A stretch of DNA of 64,000 nucleotides from Talinum fruticosum (Eukaryota; Streptophyta; Magnoliopsida; Caryophyllales; Talinaceae): positions 4,330,001 through 4,394,000 of the forward strand of contig JAITYX010000042.1 of the NCBI GenBank assembly GCA_021018815.1. The letters run 5' to 3'. The notes beneath the pieces were generated by a model. The model saw nothing but the letters and a program-made list of their open reading frames with translations. It had not been told where the DNA came from and ran no database searches. Position 1 is the stretch's first letter, and every line of letters begins with the position of its first letter. Positions 38,352 through 51,072 of this stretch are shown in pieces. A program made the translations under genes and the position numbers.

Positions 38352-39638
38352 TGCAAGCGCACGGTGTATGGTTGTAACTAGCAAAGGTCGATCCCACAAG
38401 AACTCAATTCTAACAACGCAATAAAGTAGCCCTCTACTCAATTGCTAAAAAATCGGGTTTTTGGAGTTGGTTCTTTCTCTAATCTAATTCTAAAACTAAA
38501 ATCAAGAAAATTAATCTAGACTTAAATCAATGAATAAAAACATATACGGATTTGCTTTCCTAACATTGAGTTCGATTATTTAAACCTAATTTGTGCAATC
38601 ATTCTTTCAAATGAATCAAGGATCGATAACCACAAAATTCTACCGCTCTTTCGATACTTAATATAATTGCTCTAATTAACCTAATAAACAACTTTCGTAT
38701 GCCTTTCAAGTTAATTAAAGATAAAAATTTTAAATTATTAAAGTGATCCTCTAATTTACTATTCTTTTCTCAAATTTCATAAAATAGGTAGAAAGGTTGG
38801 TTGTCGGATTATTCTATTTTACTTTTCGATACTTCACATATTAATCTCAAACTACATGTATTCTAGGTCTTGAAAATACTTATGAGCATGATAAACACAA
38901 CTATCTATTGATCAAAATCGGAATTCAAGCACAAATTATGAACGCCTAATCAAACTTCATTGTTTCGAATTACAAATCCCTAGAAAAACTAAAACTACTC
39001 ACACATTGTTATTGAAAACTTAATAAAAATCTAATACATAAAAATCAAACCTCAAACAAGCAAGAATGAAGAATTAGGATTGAAAGATTTGAAGAACTCC
39101 ACTTAAATCTCTCGACTTCGGATGGAAATCCTGCAACTACTTCAACCTTTCTTCTTCGTTCTTCAAAAGTATATTCGGTTTGATGTGGATGATGAAGGAA
39201 AGAAAATGGTAATGGATGAATATGGAGGATGAACTATGAATAAATACTCGCAGGTCTTCCCATTTAATAGTCATAAATCGGCACACAAAACACCCTAGAA
39301 CCGTCGAATTTGAAAAGCCATGTGAAAATTGCGGAAAAGGAGCCACTCCGGGTTGGAGTGGTCACTCCGAGCAGCCCGGAGTGGGCTCTGTCCAACTTCT
39401 CTCGCTTTGATTCCTCTACCACGGGTTCGGGGTCCATAAAAGAGGTCCGTGATCAACTTGTTTTGACCAGACAATTTAGAAAATTGAGTTGTTTTGTCCT
39501 TAAAACCTACAAATTTGCATAAAAAACACCACCAAGTGTAATATTGAAATAGGGATATAAATCAAACATTTTAAGCATATTATTCCCTAATCCACTACCG
39601 AAACTCCATAAAAATCAAATCAAAATATACTCTTATCA
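38352..39638 (-). mobile_element. Solo LTR of the Athila-type element
   Basis: The segment is homologous over its full length to the LTR at 21715-23044, in inverted orientation. Read on the minus strand it begins TGATAAG and ends CGCTTGCA. No internal region adjoins it on either side. The flanking five bases (gacag and cttac) do not match, so no target-site duplication is seen. That could mean decay, recombination between elements, or slightly misjudged ends. Confidence 0.75.
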
Positions 39639-40122
39639 CTTACACAAAAAAGATAGATGTTGATCATAAGTTGAGTGTTGCTACTTGTATAAAAACTTAA
39701 CCTCATGTCAAATGATGTAGCATCTTGTCGTTCCTTCTGACAATTTGAATTTATCAAAATTATTTTGACAAATCCACCTAATGGTTTCCTTCAAATCGTG
39801 ACTATTTTTGTTTGGGATGGAGGGAGCGGGAGGTTTGAAAAATGGATATTTTTGGATGAATTTATATATGATTAATACGCCACTTCGCACATGCTTTTTG
39901 CTTAGTAAAAATGGCATTAAAATGTTACATTCCGAAATAACAAATTATCCCCATTAAATGTTTCCAATCTTGCCATTCCCAAAAAATTGACTTGCCAAAC
40001 GTGACTATACCTAAATGTAAATTGAAAACACCTGCTTTTCATTATAATAGTTACTTAGCCTGCAACATTTGACAGTGTGGCACTCATCTCACCAGGTTCA
40101 TATATCCTCTTGCGATCTTTTT
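39639..40122. other. Non-coding spacer between solo LTR and foldback element
   Basis: AT-rich sequence with no recognised feature. A short open frame on the minus strand (39708-39917) has no motif. Confidence 0.5.
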
Positions 40123-40513
40123 TTAAAAAGGATTTTTAGATTAAAATAAATTGAAATTTGAGGGTATTGGACGTTTATATATCAAATTATAAAGTTGATC
40201 GATGATGTATCGTATTTCGTGAATTTTTTTTCTAAACCACCACCGATTTAGAGGGTGACAATCCAGTTATTTTATGATGTGTAAGCTGAGAAAAGGGGAC
40301 GGGTGACTCGATTTAGTAGGGATAGCACGGTAATTCCCCTTTTCTCAACTTGACACATCATAAACCAATTGAGTTGTCACCCCCAAATTGGTGGTGGTTT
40401 GGAAAAAAATTACCTCCAAAACATGATACATGATCAGTCAACTTTATAATTTGGTATATAAACCTCCAATATCCCTAAAATACGGTTTATTTTAATCCAA
40501 AAACCCTTTTTAA
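40123..40513. mobile_element. Foldback MITE with ~175 bp inverted arms
   Basis: The left arm (about 40123-40297) and right arm (about 40340-40513) are inverted copies with scattered mismatches, joined by a loop of about 40 bp. Pairs that can be read off: TTAAAAAGG with CCTTTTTAA-like ends, caaattataaagttgatc with cagtcaactttataatttgg, aaaccaccaccgattt with aaattggtggtggttt, and gatgtgtaagctgagaaaagg with ccttttctcaacttgacacatc. No coding capacity. Superfamily not assigned; a target duplication is not clear. Confidence 0.85.
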
Positions 40514-41777
40514 GACGATTGCCTAACGTTTTAAATTTAAAAACACATATACAAAGGTTACCTAATGACAAAATTTAGCAAATTATCACTAATATACCCG
40601 TCTTTAATGTCTCAACTCAACTTGACACCTTTGAATTGGGACATGACCCAACTTAAATCAATACTTAGGGTCAAAGTAAATCATAATCAAATTAGGATGT
40701 CACGATGTATTTCTTATTAATTGGCTATTAATGTTTTTCACATGAAAATTTTTATCCTTATTGAGCTAGGTTTAACTTTGAGGTACCAATATAAGTATTT
40801 AGAGAGTGGATATCCCTAAGCTATCAGAAGTCCCTTATGGGCTTCCACAACACACATGGAAGAAGGGCCATGTGAAAGAGTTATAAGGATGACGGTGAAT
40901 ATCGGATCCGAACTAAATTTTAAATATGTGATTCATTTCATTAGAATTGGGTTTAAAAAAAATAGATTCAATGGATATAAACTGGATTTAGGTCCAAGTT
41001 TTTTTATCGGGATTGAAAAGTTGAGACACGGACATGCCTCGACCGGAGATTCGATATATTTTTTGAAAATATGATTAAACTAGCTTATATAAGTGAGCAT
41101 CAATGTCCTTCAAAAAAAAAAAAAAGTGAGCATCAATGATTTTGTGAGTAAATAATAAATTTTTAACACGTTGTCTATTATTGCTATTGTGTTTCTTTGC
41201 ATATGTATCACTTTCTTTTCTACCTCTTGCTCACTCTCTTCTCTTCCTTTAGCTCACTAATAGTTTATACTTTGTATTATAATTATTGGATATTGCAATT
41301 TATATCTTAAAACAAGATATTTTGTTTATATTCAACATGTTATATGTTGTCAAATTACTTGTAATTTAAAAAGATCGCAAATTAACATTAAACAACTTCA
41401 ACTCATTAAGAACATAATGACCCATAAACCCAACATGTAGATTTTGGTCCAATCTTAATGGACCCGATGAGTCTATATCAGATTTGGGTTCAAGTGCAAA
41501 AAAAAAAAAAAATTCTATATCACCAAACCTTACACATTGTCATCCTTAATAACAAGGGAAGCAAAGAAAGTTCAAATATAAATTATATTTTTTGATTTAT
41601 ACAATATTTATTTATTTAATTTTGGTGTGAAGAGATAGATAAAGGTTAATATAGGAGTGATTTACATCTACCTTTATGACAACAACTTATCAATATTTTA
41701 TCAACCGAGTTAACTAACAATCGTGTAACCTAAGTACTAACTTTTTGCACTTTTTACAGCTAAAAACCAGGAAAATG

Positions 41778-41833
<56 letters not shown>

Positions 41834-42735
41834 AAAGATACATAGACAAATATAGTGCTAAATAATATACTACACTAAATAATTTTAAATTTTTATATTA
41901 GAATAAAAATAATTTCTGATATGCATAACATATAATTATTTTTTATAAATTTAAAATAATATATACATAATTTTAAGATAAAAATAGTCCTTAAACCTAC
42001 ATAATCAAATACAAATAAAAATAATAATAGATCTCATACATTAACACGATCTACATTAATTTTGGGGTTGTCATGTAGAAAATAAGTGGCTGCCAATGGG
42101 CCCTTTTTGGGCCAGCAGTTTTGTACCCGATTGCTTGTGAAGCTCTCCTTGAGCTGCCTTGTTTAATAGCCATATCTACATAGGCATCAGTCACGAGTCA
42201 TGAGAAGTGGATCTTGTTGTCATAGTGAAAATATAAAATTTAATTAGTGTAAATAAAACATACAATGTGATTAAAAAAAAATTACAATAAGGCCTTTTTT
42301 TAAGCATATTCTTTTATGAAAAAGTGCCCAACTTTTTCCCGTTTTACTTATCATTGTACTCAAAAACAAAAATTTTAAGGTCATATTTTCTATTAACTTA
42401 TTTTTACTTAACTTTACGGAATTTAATTAAATTTTATTTACTTAATTAAACTAAACTTAACTTATTTTAAATCAAATGAACTAAATTTATTCTAAATAAA
42501 AAATTTAGTTGAAGAGAATATGGATTAATTCACTAATATTGATGCATTGGCATTTAATGAGCCCTCCTTTTTGGTGGGGGTAAAGTTAAAACCACCATAG
42601 TAAACTATATTTTGCTATAGCGTAATGGAACTTATAAGGCCAATTGCGAAGGGATCTATATAACGTACATAAAAATTTCACACAATGGAAATTATGTCAC
42701 TTAAAATATATATATTATAAGGAGTTGTAAACATA
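40514..42735. other. AT-rich intergenic DNA with an (ATT)n array, no gene seen
   Basis: A microsatellite of about 18 ATT units lies at 41778-41832. Poly(A) runs occur at about 41110-41125 and 41499-41512. A weak 72-codon frame at 40856-41074 has no recognisable motif. No conserved exons were found on either strand. Confidence 0.55.
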
Positions 42736-45688
42736 TCTATATTCTATATACTATATAATAGCAATTTTATCAAAAGTATGATGTGGCGGTCTAAGAGTGA
42801 ATTTAGGAGTTTCATCCAATAAAAAATAATAATTTATTATTGAAAAAAATGTTTCCACTCATATATGGACTCTTTTTACTCCATGCCAAAAATATAATAA
42901 TAATAATAATAATTTTTCAGAAAAATTAAACAAAATTAAAAATAATAAAATAAAAACATAATCTTACACAAAAAGTTAAACAAATAATAAAATGCACTAA
43001 ATAAATATGAAAATAAATAATTAACTTACCAAAATATTAAAACTATTTTATGGACTTAATAGCCTAAAAATCTAAAATAAAAATAAAAAAACTAAATTTA
43101 TAAATTTTATTAAATTAAAAACATATTTTAACCTAAATTAGTAAATAAGTCTGAAAAATTATCAAATCAGTTATATATTATAAAATTATCTCATCTGAAT
43201 ATGAAAATTAAATAGTAGTTAATCATCCTAACTAATTCATAAAAATATAAAACAGAAAAACAAAACTAAGTAGAAAATTAATAAGTAACAAATATACATA
43301 ATTATTTAATAAATTAAATCAAAAATCTGAAAATAAATATTTTTTATAGTTTTCCAGAAAAATTAAACAGAATTAAGAATAATAAAATAAAAATATAATC
43401 TTAAACAGAAAGTAAAATAAATAATAAACTGCACTAAATAAATGAGAAAATCGATAATTAAATTACCAGAATATTAAAATTAGTTTTTGGACCTGAATAT
43501 ATCCTAAACACCTAAAATCAAAATGAAAAAATTAAATTTATAAATTTATTAAATTAAATACCTGCTTTAACCTAAATTAGAAAAAAATTTAAAAAATTAT
43601 CAAATCAGTTATAAAAACTAAGAAAATTAATACTAATAGATTAAAAAGATTCTAACTAAACCCTATAAGAAAATAAAATTAACTGAAGAAGACTAATTTT
43701 ATTCTAACTTCTAACAAACCGACTAAAAAATAACAAAAACGAAAAAAAGTAATCTGAAAATTAAAATACATTAAGACATAAAATAAAATTAATATATATA
43801 GTTATGTATTTATTTATTTAGGGTTTGGATTGTGTATTAGCTCTCATTTATTTTTATGTATATTGATATGCAATATTATTTTGGGTCCGAAATATAATAA
43901 TTTTGTCTAACATTATTAATTTTTCATTGTTGATGGTGTTTTTTGACTTGGTGTCATAAAATTATATTAGTTCAAAATATATTTATTATAAGAATTTTTA
44001 AAATTAAAATCAACAAGAACATGTTATAAAAATAATATTTAAATATTTAACTATCCGAGGAAGCAATTTGGTTATTACCTTCATCCTATGTACGTAATGA
44101 TTTAATAAACCTCAATAAATCATAAATTAATATAATAAAAATATAACAACTACATATATACTTGATATTAATAATTAAAAATGCTATTCAAATATATTGT
44201 GGAATAAAATGTAATGAATAAAAAGTTAGGAATTATATTGCTTCAGTTCGTAATTTGTGTACTTTAAGTTCATAATTTGTGTTATATTTAAAGGATTACA
44301 AACTTAATATGCCAACTTCTATTAAGCCCATAGGATTTTGAATAAATTCATTTGTCTCAAAATTTTTGCACAACATACGGATCATTTTTTTTGTTACAAA
44401 TACGAGTTTATTTTAGTTTTTTCCTAATATGTCTATCTCGTGACTTATTATTGACAAACATATTTAAATCATATCTTTTACTATTGTAAGTTTTCTAAAT
44501 TATTAAAAAATCAGTATTTGTCATCAAACCTCCCGCCATCTTGAAATAGAATTTTATGTTACTCTTATTATGTTAATTACTTGAAAGGAAGACTGGTGTC
44601 TCGAGGGAAGCGATTGGTTGTTAATCGAGTAAAACATGTATTTATAAAATCTCAATTGTATCAATATTTTTGCCCAATTGATTCACTACTAAAATCGCGA
44701 TCAATTTTCAATATAAGTACAAAACACGGATGATTTTATTACCCTACGCCGCGAATTGACCTATCATACCCTTTACTATGATGCAAATTACCTATTATTG
44801 TTAAATATATTTGGATCACTTCTATCATTATAATATTTTTCACTATTAATCTCAATATAAGTAGTTATTATATGTTTAATTATCTTTATGTGCAAAGGTA
44901 GGTAAGAATGGATAAATCATTGTATTCACCTTATAATTTTAAAAAATGAAATCTCATTATGGGTATATGTATACTTTTTAAGAGTTCGTGTAATATTTAA
45001 GTCAATGATGTTTTAGTAAGTTGGTTGCATATAAATATTTATCTAGGCGTTTATTAAGTTAAATTAGTATTGATTTTGTTGTAAAGAGTTATGAGTTATA
45101 AGTTTGATATTCTTTTATTGATTTGATGTAATTTGTATTGTAATATTAATTTGTGACATAATGATATTTATTGTCATCTATAACTCAATATCTACCAATC
45201 ATATATTATTTCTTTTCCTAATAATATTTAACTTTTGATACCCAAACATATTGTCACACTATTTCTATAATTGTATGAGTTAGGATTATTTAAATTGTTT
45301 GATTCTTAGAGAAGTTTGACTTCTTAATATTCGAATTACGTGTGTAATCTTAAACCCTTAATAATATTTTTTAACATTCTTTTTTATTTATTATTTTAGA
45401 TTATTTATTTATTCTTTTGAAATTTAAAATGATTGGAATATGAATGTGTGTTGGGCTCTAATGATTTTTATGTGTTGGGTTATGATAATTTTGATGAGTC
45501 ACGAAAGCGTTTTCATTATGAAGGGATAACATGTATAAAAACGTTGTTGAAAGTGAAATCATTCAATAAAATCAAATGATTGAGAACAAGAAACTCATAA
45601 GTACAACATCGTCTGCGTAATTCAATAATTTCTTAAGTTATGCGTTGTACAATATTGCTCACGTGCATAAGCACGAGTCCAGACTAAG
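42736..45688 (+). mobile_element. Complete non-autonomous Helitron (copy B), about 2.95 kb
   Basis: The 5' end is taken at 42736, where TCTATATTCTATATACTATA follows an A, the form common for plant Helitron 5' ends. The 3' end has a CGTGC-ATAA-GCACG hairpin (45662-45675), then gagtccaga and CTAAG ahead of T at 45689. Copy A at 1-1146 ends CTAG then T, so copy B has one extra A or an altered terminus. The last 1.14 kb (44550-45688) is a direct repeat of copy A. No Rep/helicase frame is present. The A|T junction fits rolling-circle insertion between A and T. The 5' boundary is less certain than the 3' one. Confidence 0.68.
42913..43615 (+). repeat. Diverged tandem duplication inside Helitron copy B
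   Basis: The text beginning 'cagaaaaattaaacaaaatt' (42919) recurs as 'cagaaaaattaaacagaatt' (about 43357). The match continues through 'gcactaaataaat', 'aacctaaattag' and 'aattatcaaatcagttata', with a period of about 438 bp and two units. It is AT-rich and non-coding. Confidence 0.7.
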
Positions 45689-46351
45689 TATAAAACAATC
45701 TGTAAAGTTAGTTATAACGAGTTACTAAATTTTAAGAAATTGTAAATTATTATAAGCAGTTTTAAAAATTATAATACTATAAATTAAATATAAAAAAATA
45801 ATCTTAAATTCAAACTCAGATGACATTGTTAAACAAAATAAGTGACAAAAGTACCATTAGATTAAACATTTGGGAAGCTTTGACCAACTTTGAAGATGGA
45901 AGATGCCTTAGTTCCCAATCGAAGTGGAGACAGAGGGCATCTATCGATTTCTTTATCCCCTAATGCCTCCTCCATCCTCGCCCAAAGCCCAAAGGCCATC
46001 AATAAAATCAGAAAATTATTAAGATATATGCAAAATAACTCCCAAAAAAAAAAAAAGAAAAAAAGCTCCATAGAATACAAATTTCGGTTTATCAAGTTGT
46101 ACTCCGCTCTCTATTCCCTCATATATCCCTTTCTCTGCCCCCTACTCACTGTCGTTGCGGCTAGGGTTGTAGAGCATCCTCACTTCTCCCCTGTTCACCC
46201 CTTTCGCCTTTTCTCTCTAGGTGGGTCTGTAGTATTTTGCATAAACATGTATAGATCCAAATCCCAAATGGAAGTCGAGAGAAATTGAGGATTTTGGATT
46301 TGATTATCGGGTTGTATCCATTCTCTTAAAAAGCTCCAATCTTTATTCGTA
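45689..46351 (+). other. Upstream region of the RGG-protein gene
   Basis: Lies between the Helitron end and the start codon at 46352. A CT-rich stretch at about 46100-46220 and the 'ggttgtatccattctc' leader fit a plant promoter and 5' UTR. A 132-codon frame starting at 45890 has no motif I know and includes a poly-Lys run made by an A tract, so it is not annotated as a gene. Confidence 0.45.
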
Positions 46352-49300
46352 ATGGCCACTACGAACCCGTTTGATTTGTTGGGGGACAACGATAATGATG
46401 ACCCATCGCAGCTCATTGAGTCTGCTTCTGCTCAGCTGCAGAAGGTGGCTCTCAAAAAATCCCAACTCAGACCGCCCAAGCCCAGCTCCAGAAACCTGCT
46501 AAATTGCCCACAAAGCCCGCTCCTCCTGCTCAGGCTGGTGAGTCTCTCTCTCTCTCATTTATTGTGTTTCGGGATTTTGGGGTTAGGGTTTTATTGTCAG
46601 TTTTGATTGGTGTTGGGTATGGTTTTTGCTGTGTGTTTGTTTCATGTTGTGGGCGTCTGAGTTGTTGCTGTTTGGAGAGTCAGGACCAGTTTCTACTTTA
46701 TTGGGTAGGGATCCCTTTTGGCTTGGTTTTGTTTTGTGTTATATGTTCGGCTTATCTATTTTGAATAAGTTTGTGCTATTTATTTGAAAGGCTATTGAGT
46801 AGTTCAATCTTGCAATAAGAGTAGTGCTTTCTGATGTCTTGTCTTTGGCCAGTTTGTTTATGAGATTTGCTGTGAAAGCCAGCGTCCTATAAGATTCTGT
46901 GTTATCATTACATGTGATTATGCAGTGTTTAGTAATATAGCTTTTAATGTGGGCTTTTGTTGTTCAACTTCATTTGGTTTATTCGGTGGTTTAGTTTGTT
47001 GTCAGGAAATGATGCTTCTTCGTGTTGTCTATTGAGTTGATGAATTTACTTGAAAAGAGTTACATAAACATGGAGATGCTGCACACAAAGAAAATATTTA
47101 GTGAGATTGATGGAGAAGCTGTGTAGTCACATCAGAGTTTGTTGGCTATACCTGTTTTCAGCTCTTGGATGTTCTCCTTGTGTGTCTTAAATGTGAGGTT
47201 ACTTTTCAGATTACTTTTCCGGTGGACGTGTGGGGTTGGGGGTGGGAGAAGAGAAGGGGGTAGTGTCAAGTTTTCCTTTTCCTGGATTTTAACATTTTGA
47301 AGAGAATAATGCGACGTTCTCTCAAACAAGACTCCTAAATAGCGGTGTCTGCATCATCTTATTTCCTTTCCAAATTATTTACTGATTTTATGATTGTCAC
47401 TTTGTGTATTATGCAATGATTGTCCTTTTCTCATAATGTAATAGTTAATTTTTCCAAGGGAATTGTGCTATTTCACGTTTGAGCTGTAATGGGTTCATTT
47501 GTGTTATTATAATTCATTTTTTGCCCTCAGTTTGTAATTTTCATTTCATTTTTTGGGGGCACAGTGAGGGATGCAAAGAATGAATCTGGCCGTGGAGGGG
47601 CCGTGGTTCAGGACGTGGTGGCGGCTATGGGCGTGGTGGCGGCTATGGACGTGGTGGTGGATACAACCGAGGCTACAACAATGAAAATGCTTTTAGTAAT
47701 GCTGGAGGTCCCGGTGGCCAAGGAGAGGAAGGGGAAGGTGGGAAAGCCTCTGAAAGGCGTCCTTTTGGGGGACCTCGTGGCCCTTATCGTGGAGGTCGCC
47801 GTGATGGTTTCAACAATGATGAGGGAAGGGATGGAGAACGCCCTCGTAGGACATTTGAACGTCGAAGTGGGACCGGTCGTGGGTAAATCTTCCTTGTTTG
47901 CCTGCTCCTTTATAACAGATCACATTTTCTGTTGATTAGTTACTGATGTGTATTTAACATTTATTTTCCTCAGAAATGAGGTTAAACGCGAGGGATCTGG
48001 CCGTGGAAATTGGGGTACTCAGTCTGATGAAGTTGCTCCGTAAGATTTCTTCCCACTGTCAGTAGATTTTGGCCGTTTTCTTCTAGTAGTGGATCACTGA
48101 CTGTGCTCTTGTATCATGTTCTACTGGCTGTTGAATGTGCTTTCACCTCAGAGGTACTGAGGAAGTTGGAGAAGCAGATGAGAAAAAATTGAATGCTGAG
48201 ACTGTTCCAGGTGGAGAAGATGCTGTCGATGGCAACAAGGAGGGCCAGCCAGATGAAGCTGAAGAAAAGGAACCAGAAGAGAAGGTAATGTTTTCTTTAC
48301 TATTGTTTATTATTTTAAGCTGTTGAAGGACATGCACAAAAAGGTAAGATCTCAGCCGAACGGAAAAGACCAAATGGCAGCAGGATATTATTTTAAGAGA
48401 ATTATTTTTTGACTCATCTGGTTTAGTTGTGTGCCTTATCCAGTTTTGTCATTTAGTGAAAATTATGAACCCTGAAATCCACTATTAGAGTTCAAGTTGG
48501 TTGGCTTGCGTCAAATCTAAAGGAACAAAAAAAGGCCTCTATCGACAGATAACCTAATGACAAAGGAGCACAATATACACTTTTTTTTTGGGGGGGAGGC
48601 TAGAAGAACACAGTGTATACTATGTACTATATAGAGTTATTCTTTCTCTACACTCTTAGTTGGAGTGCTGTGGGGGTAAGGTTGCCTAAATCAGGATCTT
48701 CCCTTTCCGGGAGTAGTAGTTGTTTTTATTCTTTCCCTTGTTTGAAGCAAGAGATTAGGGTAGCAAAGAGAACAGAGAAAAATGTTGTTTTGGGGGGTGT
48801 CTTGCATTATGTTCTCATCTTCATTATCATGTCCGTTAGATGTAGCTGTTGCAACTTACAATTTCCTTTTCGTCCCAGTGAAGGGCAACAATGTGTAAAT
48901 TATTGTGGCCTAAGAAAAGGGGAAAAACTATTTTTCTTTTCAGGACATGTAGTAGATGAACTTGGTTTGATTTTAATTACTTGTATATAGGAGATGACTC
49001 TCGAAGAGTACGAGAAGCTGCTGGAGGAGAAGAGGAAGGCTCTGTTGGCCCTAAAGGCTGAGGAACGAAAGGTGGAGAAGGACAAAGAATTTGAGTCAAT
49101 GCAACAGCTTTCGAATAAGAAGGATGACGAAGCAGTCTTCATTAAATTAGTAGGCCCGCTTTGCTACTTGTACATTTGTTATTTTTAGCATTGGGAATTC
49201 TTTAAGTTAACTTCTGCATCTGGCTGGTTTTCTCAGGGCCATTCTGACAAAGATAGGAAGAAGGAAGCTTCTGAAAAAGAGAAAGCGAAGAAGGTATTGT

Positions 49301-51072
49301 TGTTAGCTACCTTTTTTAATTGCCGTAGTTGTTTCGCTTTTGTGAGGAATGGGGAGAGACTAATGTGCATGTGTCCTGTTACTTCACCTTATGGCCTGTG
49401 CTACTGTTCCAGAATTGTATGCAAAATCAAATTGAATTTTCATGACTAGTTTCACAAGATTTCATTTGATTGTTGGTTCCTATTTTTGACAAAGCCTTCT
49501 TTTGTCAAGTTAACTTCATGATTGTCCACCGATTTTTCTGTTAACTGTTCTCCCATCCATCTGAAGACTTGATAGTTCATACGTGTGTGATCATTGTTTT
49601 ACTGGAGTTTTGTTGCGCTGCTTGGTTGCATTCAAATCGTGGGCTAGTTCTGCCGGCCATTGTAGAGGTTGTCTGCTATTTTCTTGGTGGCTTGTAAAAA
49701 CTATTCTTATTATGTGCAACTTGTTTCTTAGTATTTTACACGCTTGTCGCTGCATTTTATTGATTACAAGCTGTTTAGCTGATGAACTGGACTTATATAA
49801 AATATCTTGGACTGCCTTTCTTGTAAAGAACATGTTGAGTTATGCAGAGTTGTTAGCTAGGTAGATTCTTAGTTGGATGTGCGCGCTTGTGCATGCTTTC
49901 AATTTCATGTGAATGGGCATACTCAGCTCTTGCAAAGGCAGACAATGGAAACATGATGTTGACCATTAGGGTTCAAGTTTAGCCTGGCTAAAATCTGACA
50001 AGGTTGGCTCAATATGAGTGAATTTTTTATGGGTTGGGCTCTGTTGATGGAATATTAGATTTGGATCATGTTCGAAGCTTTTTCAGGGGTAATATTTTCC
50101 ACATTTAGACCCCACTTATTTAGGCATTGCTGGTGTTGGTGGTATAGTATTGGGTTCAAACATCCGTATTTGAGTTTCTTATTTGTTTGACAAGCTTGTA
50201 AAGACTAAGATTCTGATATTGCCCTTGATATATGCGTGGCAACTTTTAGGGTGGTTTGGATGTTTGGGTAAACTCTAGTTAGGGTGAAATAGGAAATAGG
50301 TGTCTTATTCCTAGTCGGCTTTTTGGTCACTCAATTAAGGTAATTTGGCCTTACGTGTCATTCTTGCTTTATTAGGAAGATCAATCTGATAAATGAAACT
50401 GAATCAGAATAAAACTATGAGGTAGGGGTGATAATTCTTGGCATCAAACATTTGGTTTAGTGAAGGCATGATCAATTCCTAATTCTTGATTCTTGGGGAT
50501 TGACTTGATCTCTTATGCAGTTTGTTTTTGTTTTGTTTTTTCAATACCTTTTCTATCATTTGTACTCCTAATATAAGAGTTTAGGCTCCTAGGAGTACAT
50601 ATTTTCTGGATTATAATATAGGAATTGTCCTTGGAGTACATTCCTTTCGGAAAAATGCAGTCATGGGTCAGACCTCAACCCAATGGTCCATTTAAGCTCT
50701 GATCTGGAAATAGAGGCATGCATTTTTGAGTTTCATTTGACAAAGTACAAGACAGCTCTCTTCTGTTACTGTTATAATTGTGATTAGCACGAGCTACATT
50801 GAACATTGATTTTCAGTTTTTTAGCTGTTGCCTTTCTGCTGTATCAACATTTTTGTTAAAACTTGACTTTTCTTTTCCTGTTTATGCAGTCTGTCAGCAT
50901 TAATGAGTTTCTGAAACCCGCTGAAGGAGAAAGGTACTACGGGGGCCGTGGAAGGGGGGACGTGGGGGTCGTGGTTCACGGGCGGTGCTTACACCGGGGC
51001 TACCGAAACGCCAATGTAAGCGCTCCTTCTATCGAAGATCCCGGCCAGTTCCCAACTTTAGGTGCAAAGTGA
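46352..51072 (+). CDS. RGGA: RGG-repeat RNA-binding protein (Stm1/SERBP1-HABP4 family), with homopolymer frameshifts
   Basis: Exons: 46352-46537, 47565-47882, 47974-48039, 48152-48284, 48991-49149, 49237-49293, 50890-51072; about 366 aa once frameshifts are allowed for, near the ~355 aa of Arabidopsis RGGA-C. Features in order: Stm1-type start MATTNPFDLLGDNDNDDPSQ; Gln/Pro-rich linker; RGG-rich region (RGGGYGRGGGYNRGY); the PFGGPRGPYRGGRRDGF and RPRRTFERRSGTGRG signature; acidic segment; the HABP4/PAI-RBP1 core EMTLEEYEKLLEEKRKALLA; a Lys/Glu helix; and SINEFLKPAEGERYYGGRG with the C-terminal APSIEDPGQFPTLGAK. Relatives bind mRNA and dormant ribosomes in the cytosol and nucleus. As written the frame breaks at an A6 run (46454-46459), a G4 run (47597-47600) and three G runs in the last exon. 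Every break is one base lost from a homopolymer, so consensus error is more likely than pseudogenisation. The exact paralogue is not certain. Confidence 0.85.

Noticed and set aside
45890..46288. 132-codon frame between the Helitron and the RGG gene
   Set aside because: No family recognised, poly-Lys from an A tract, and no splice partner; a captured gene fragment cannot be excluded but is unsupported.
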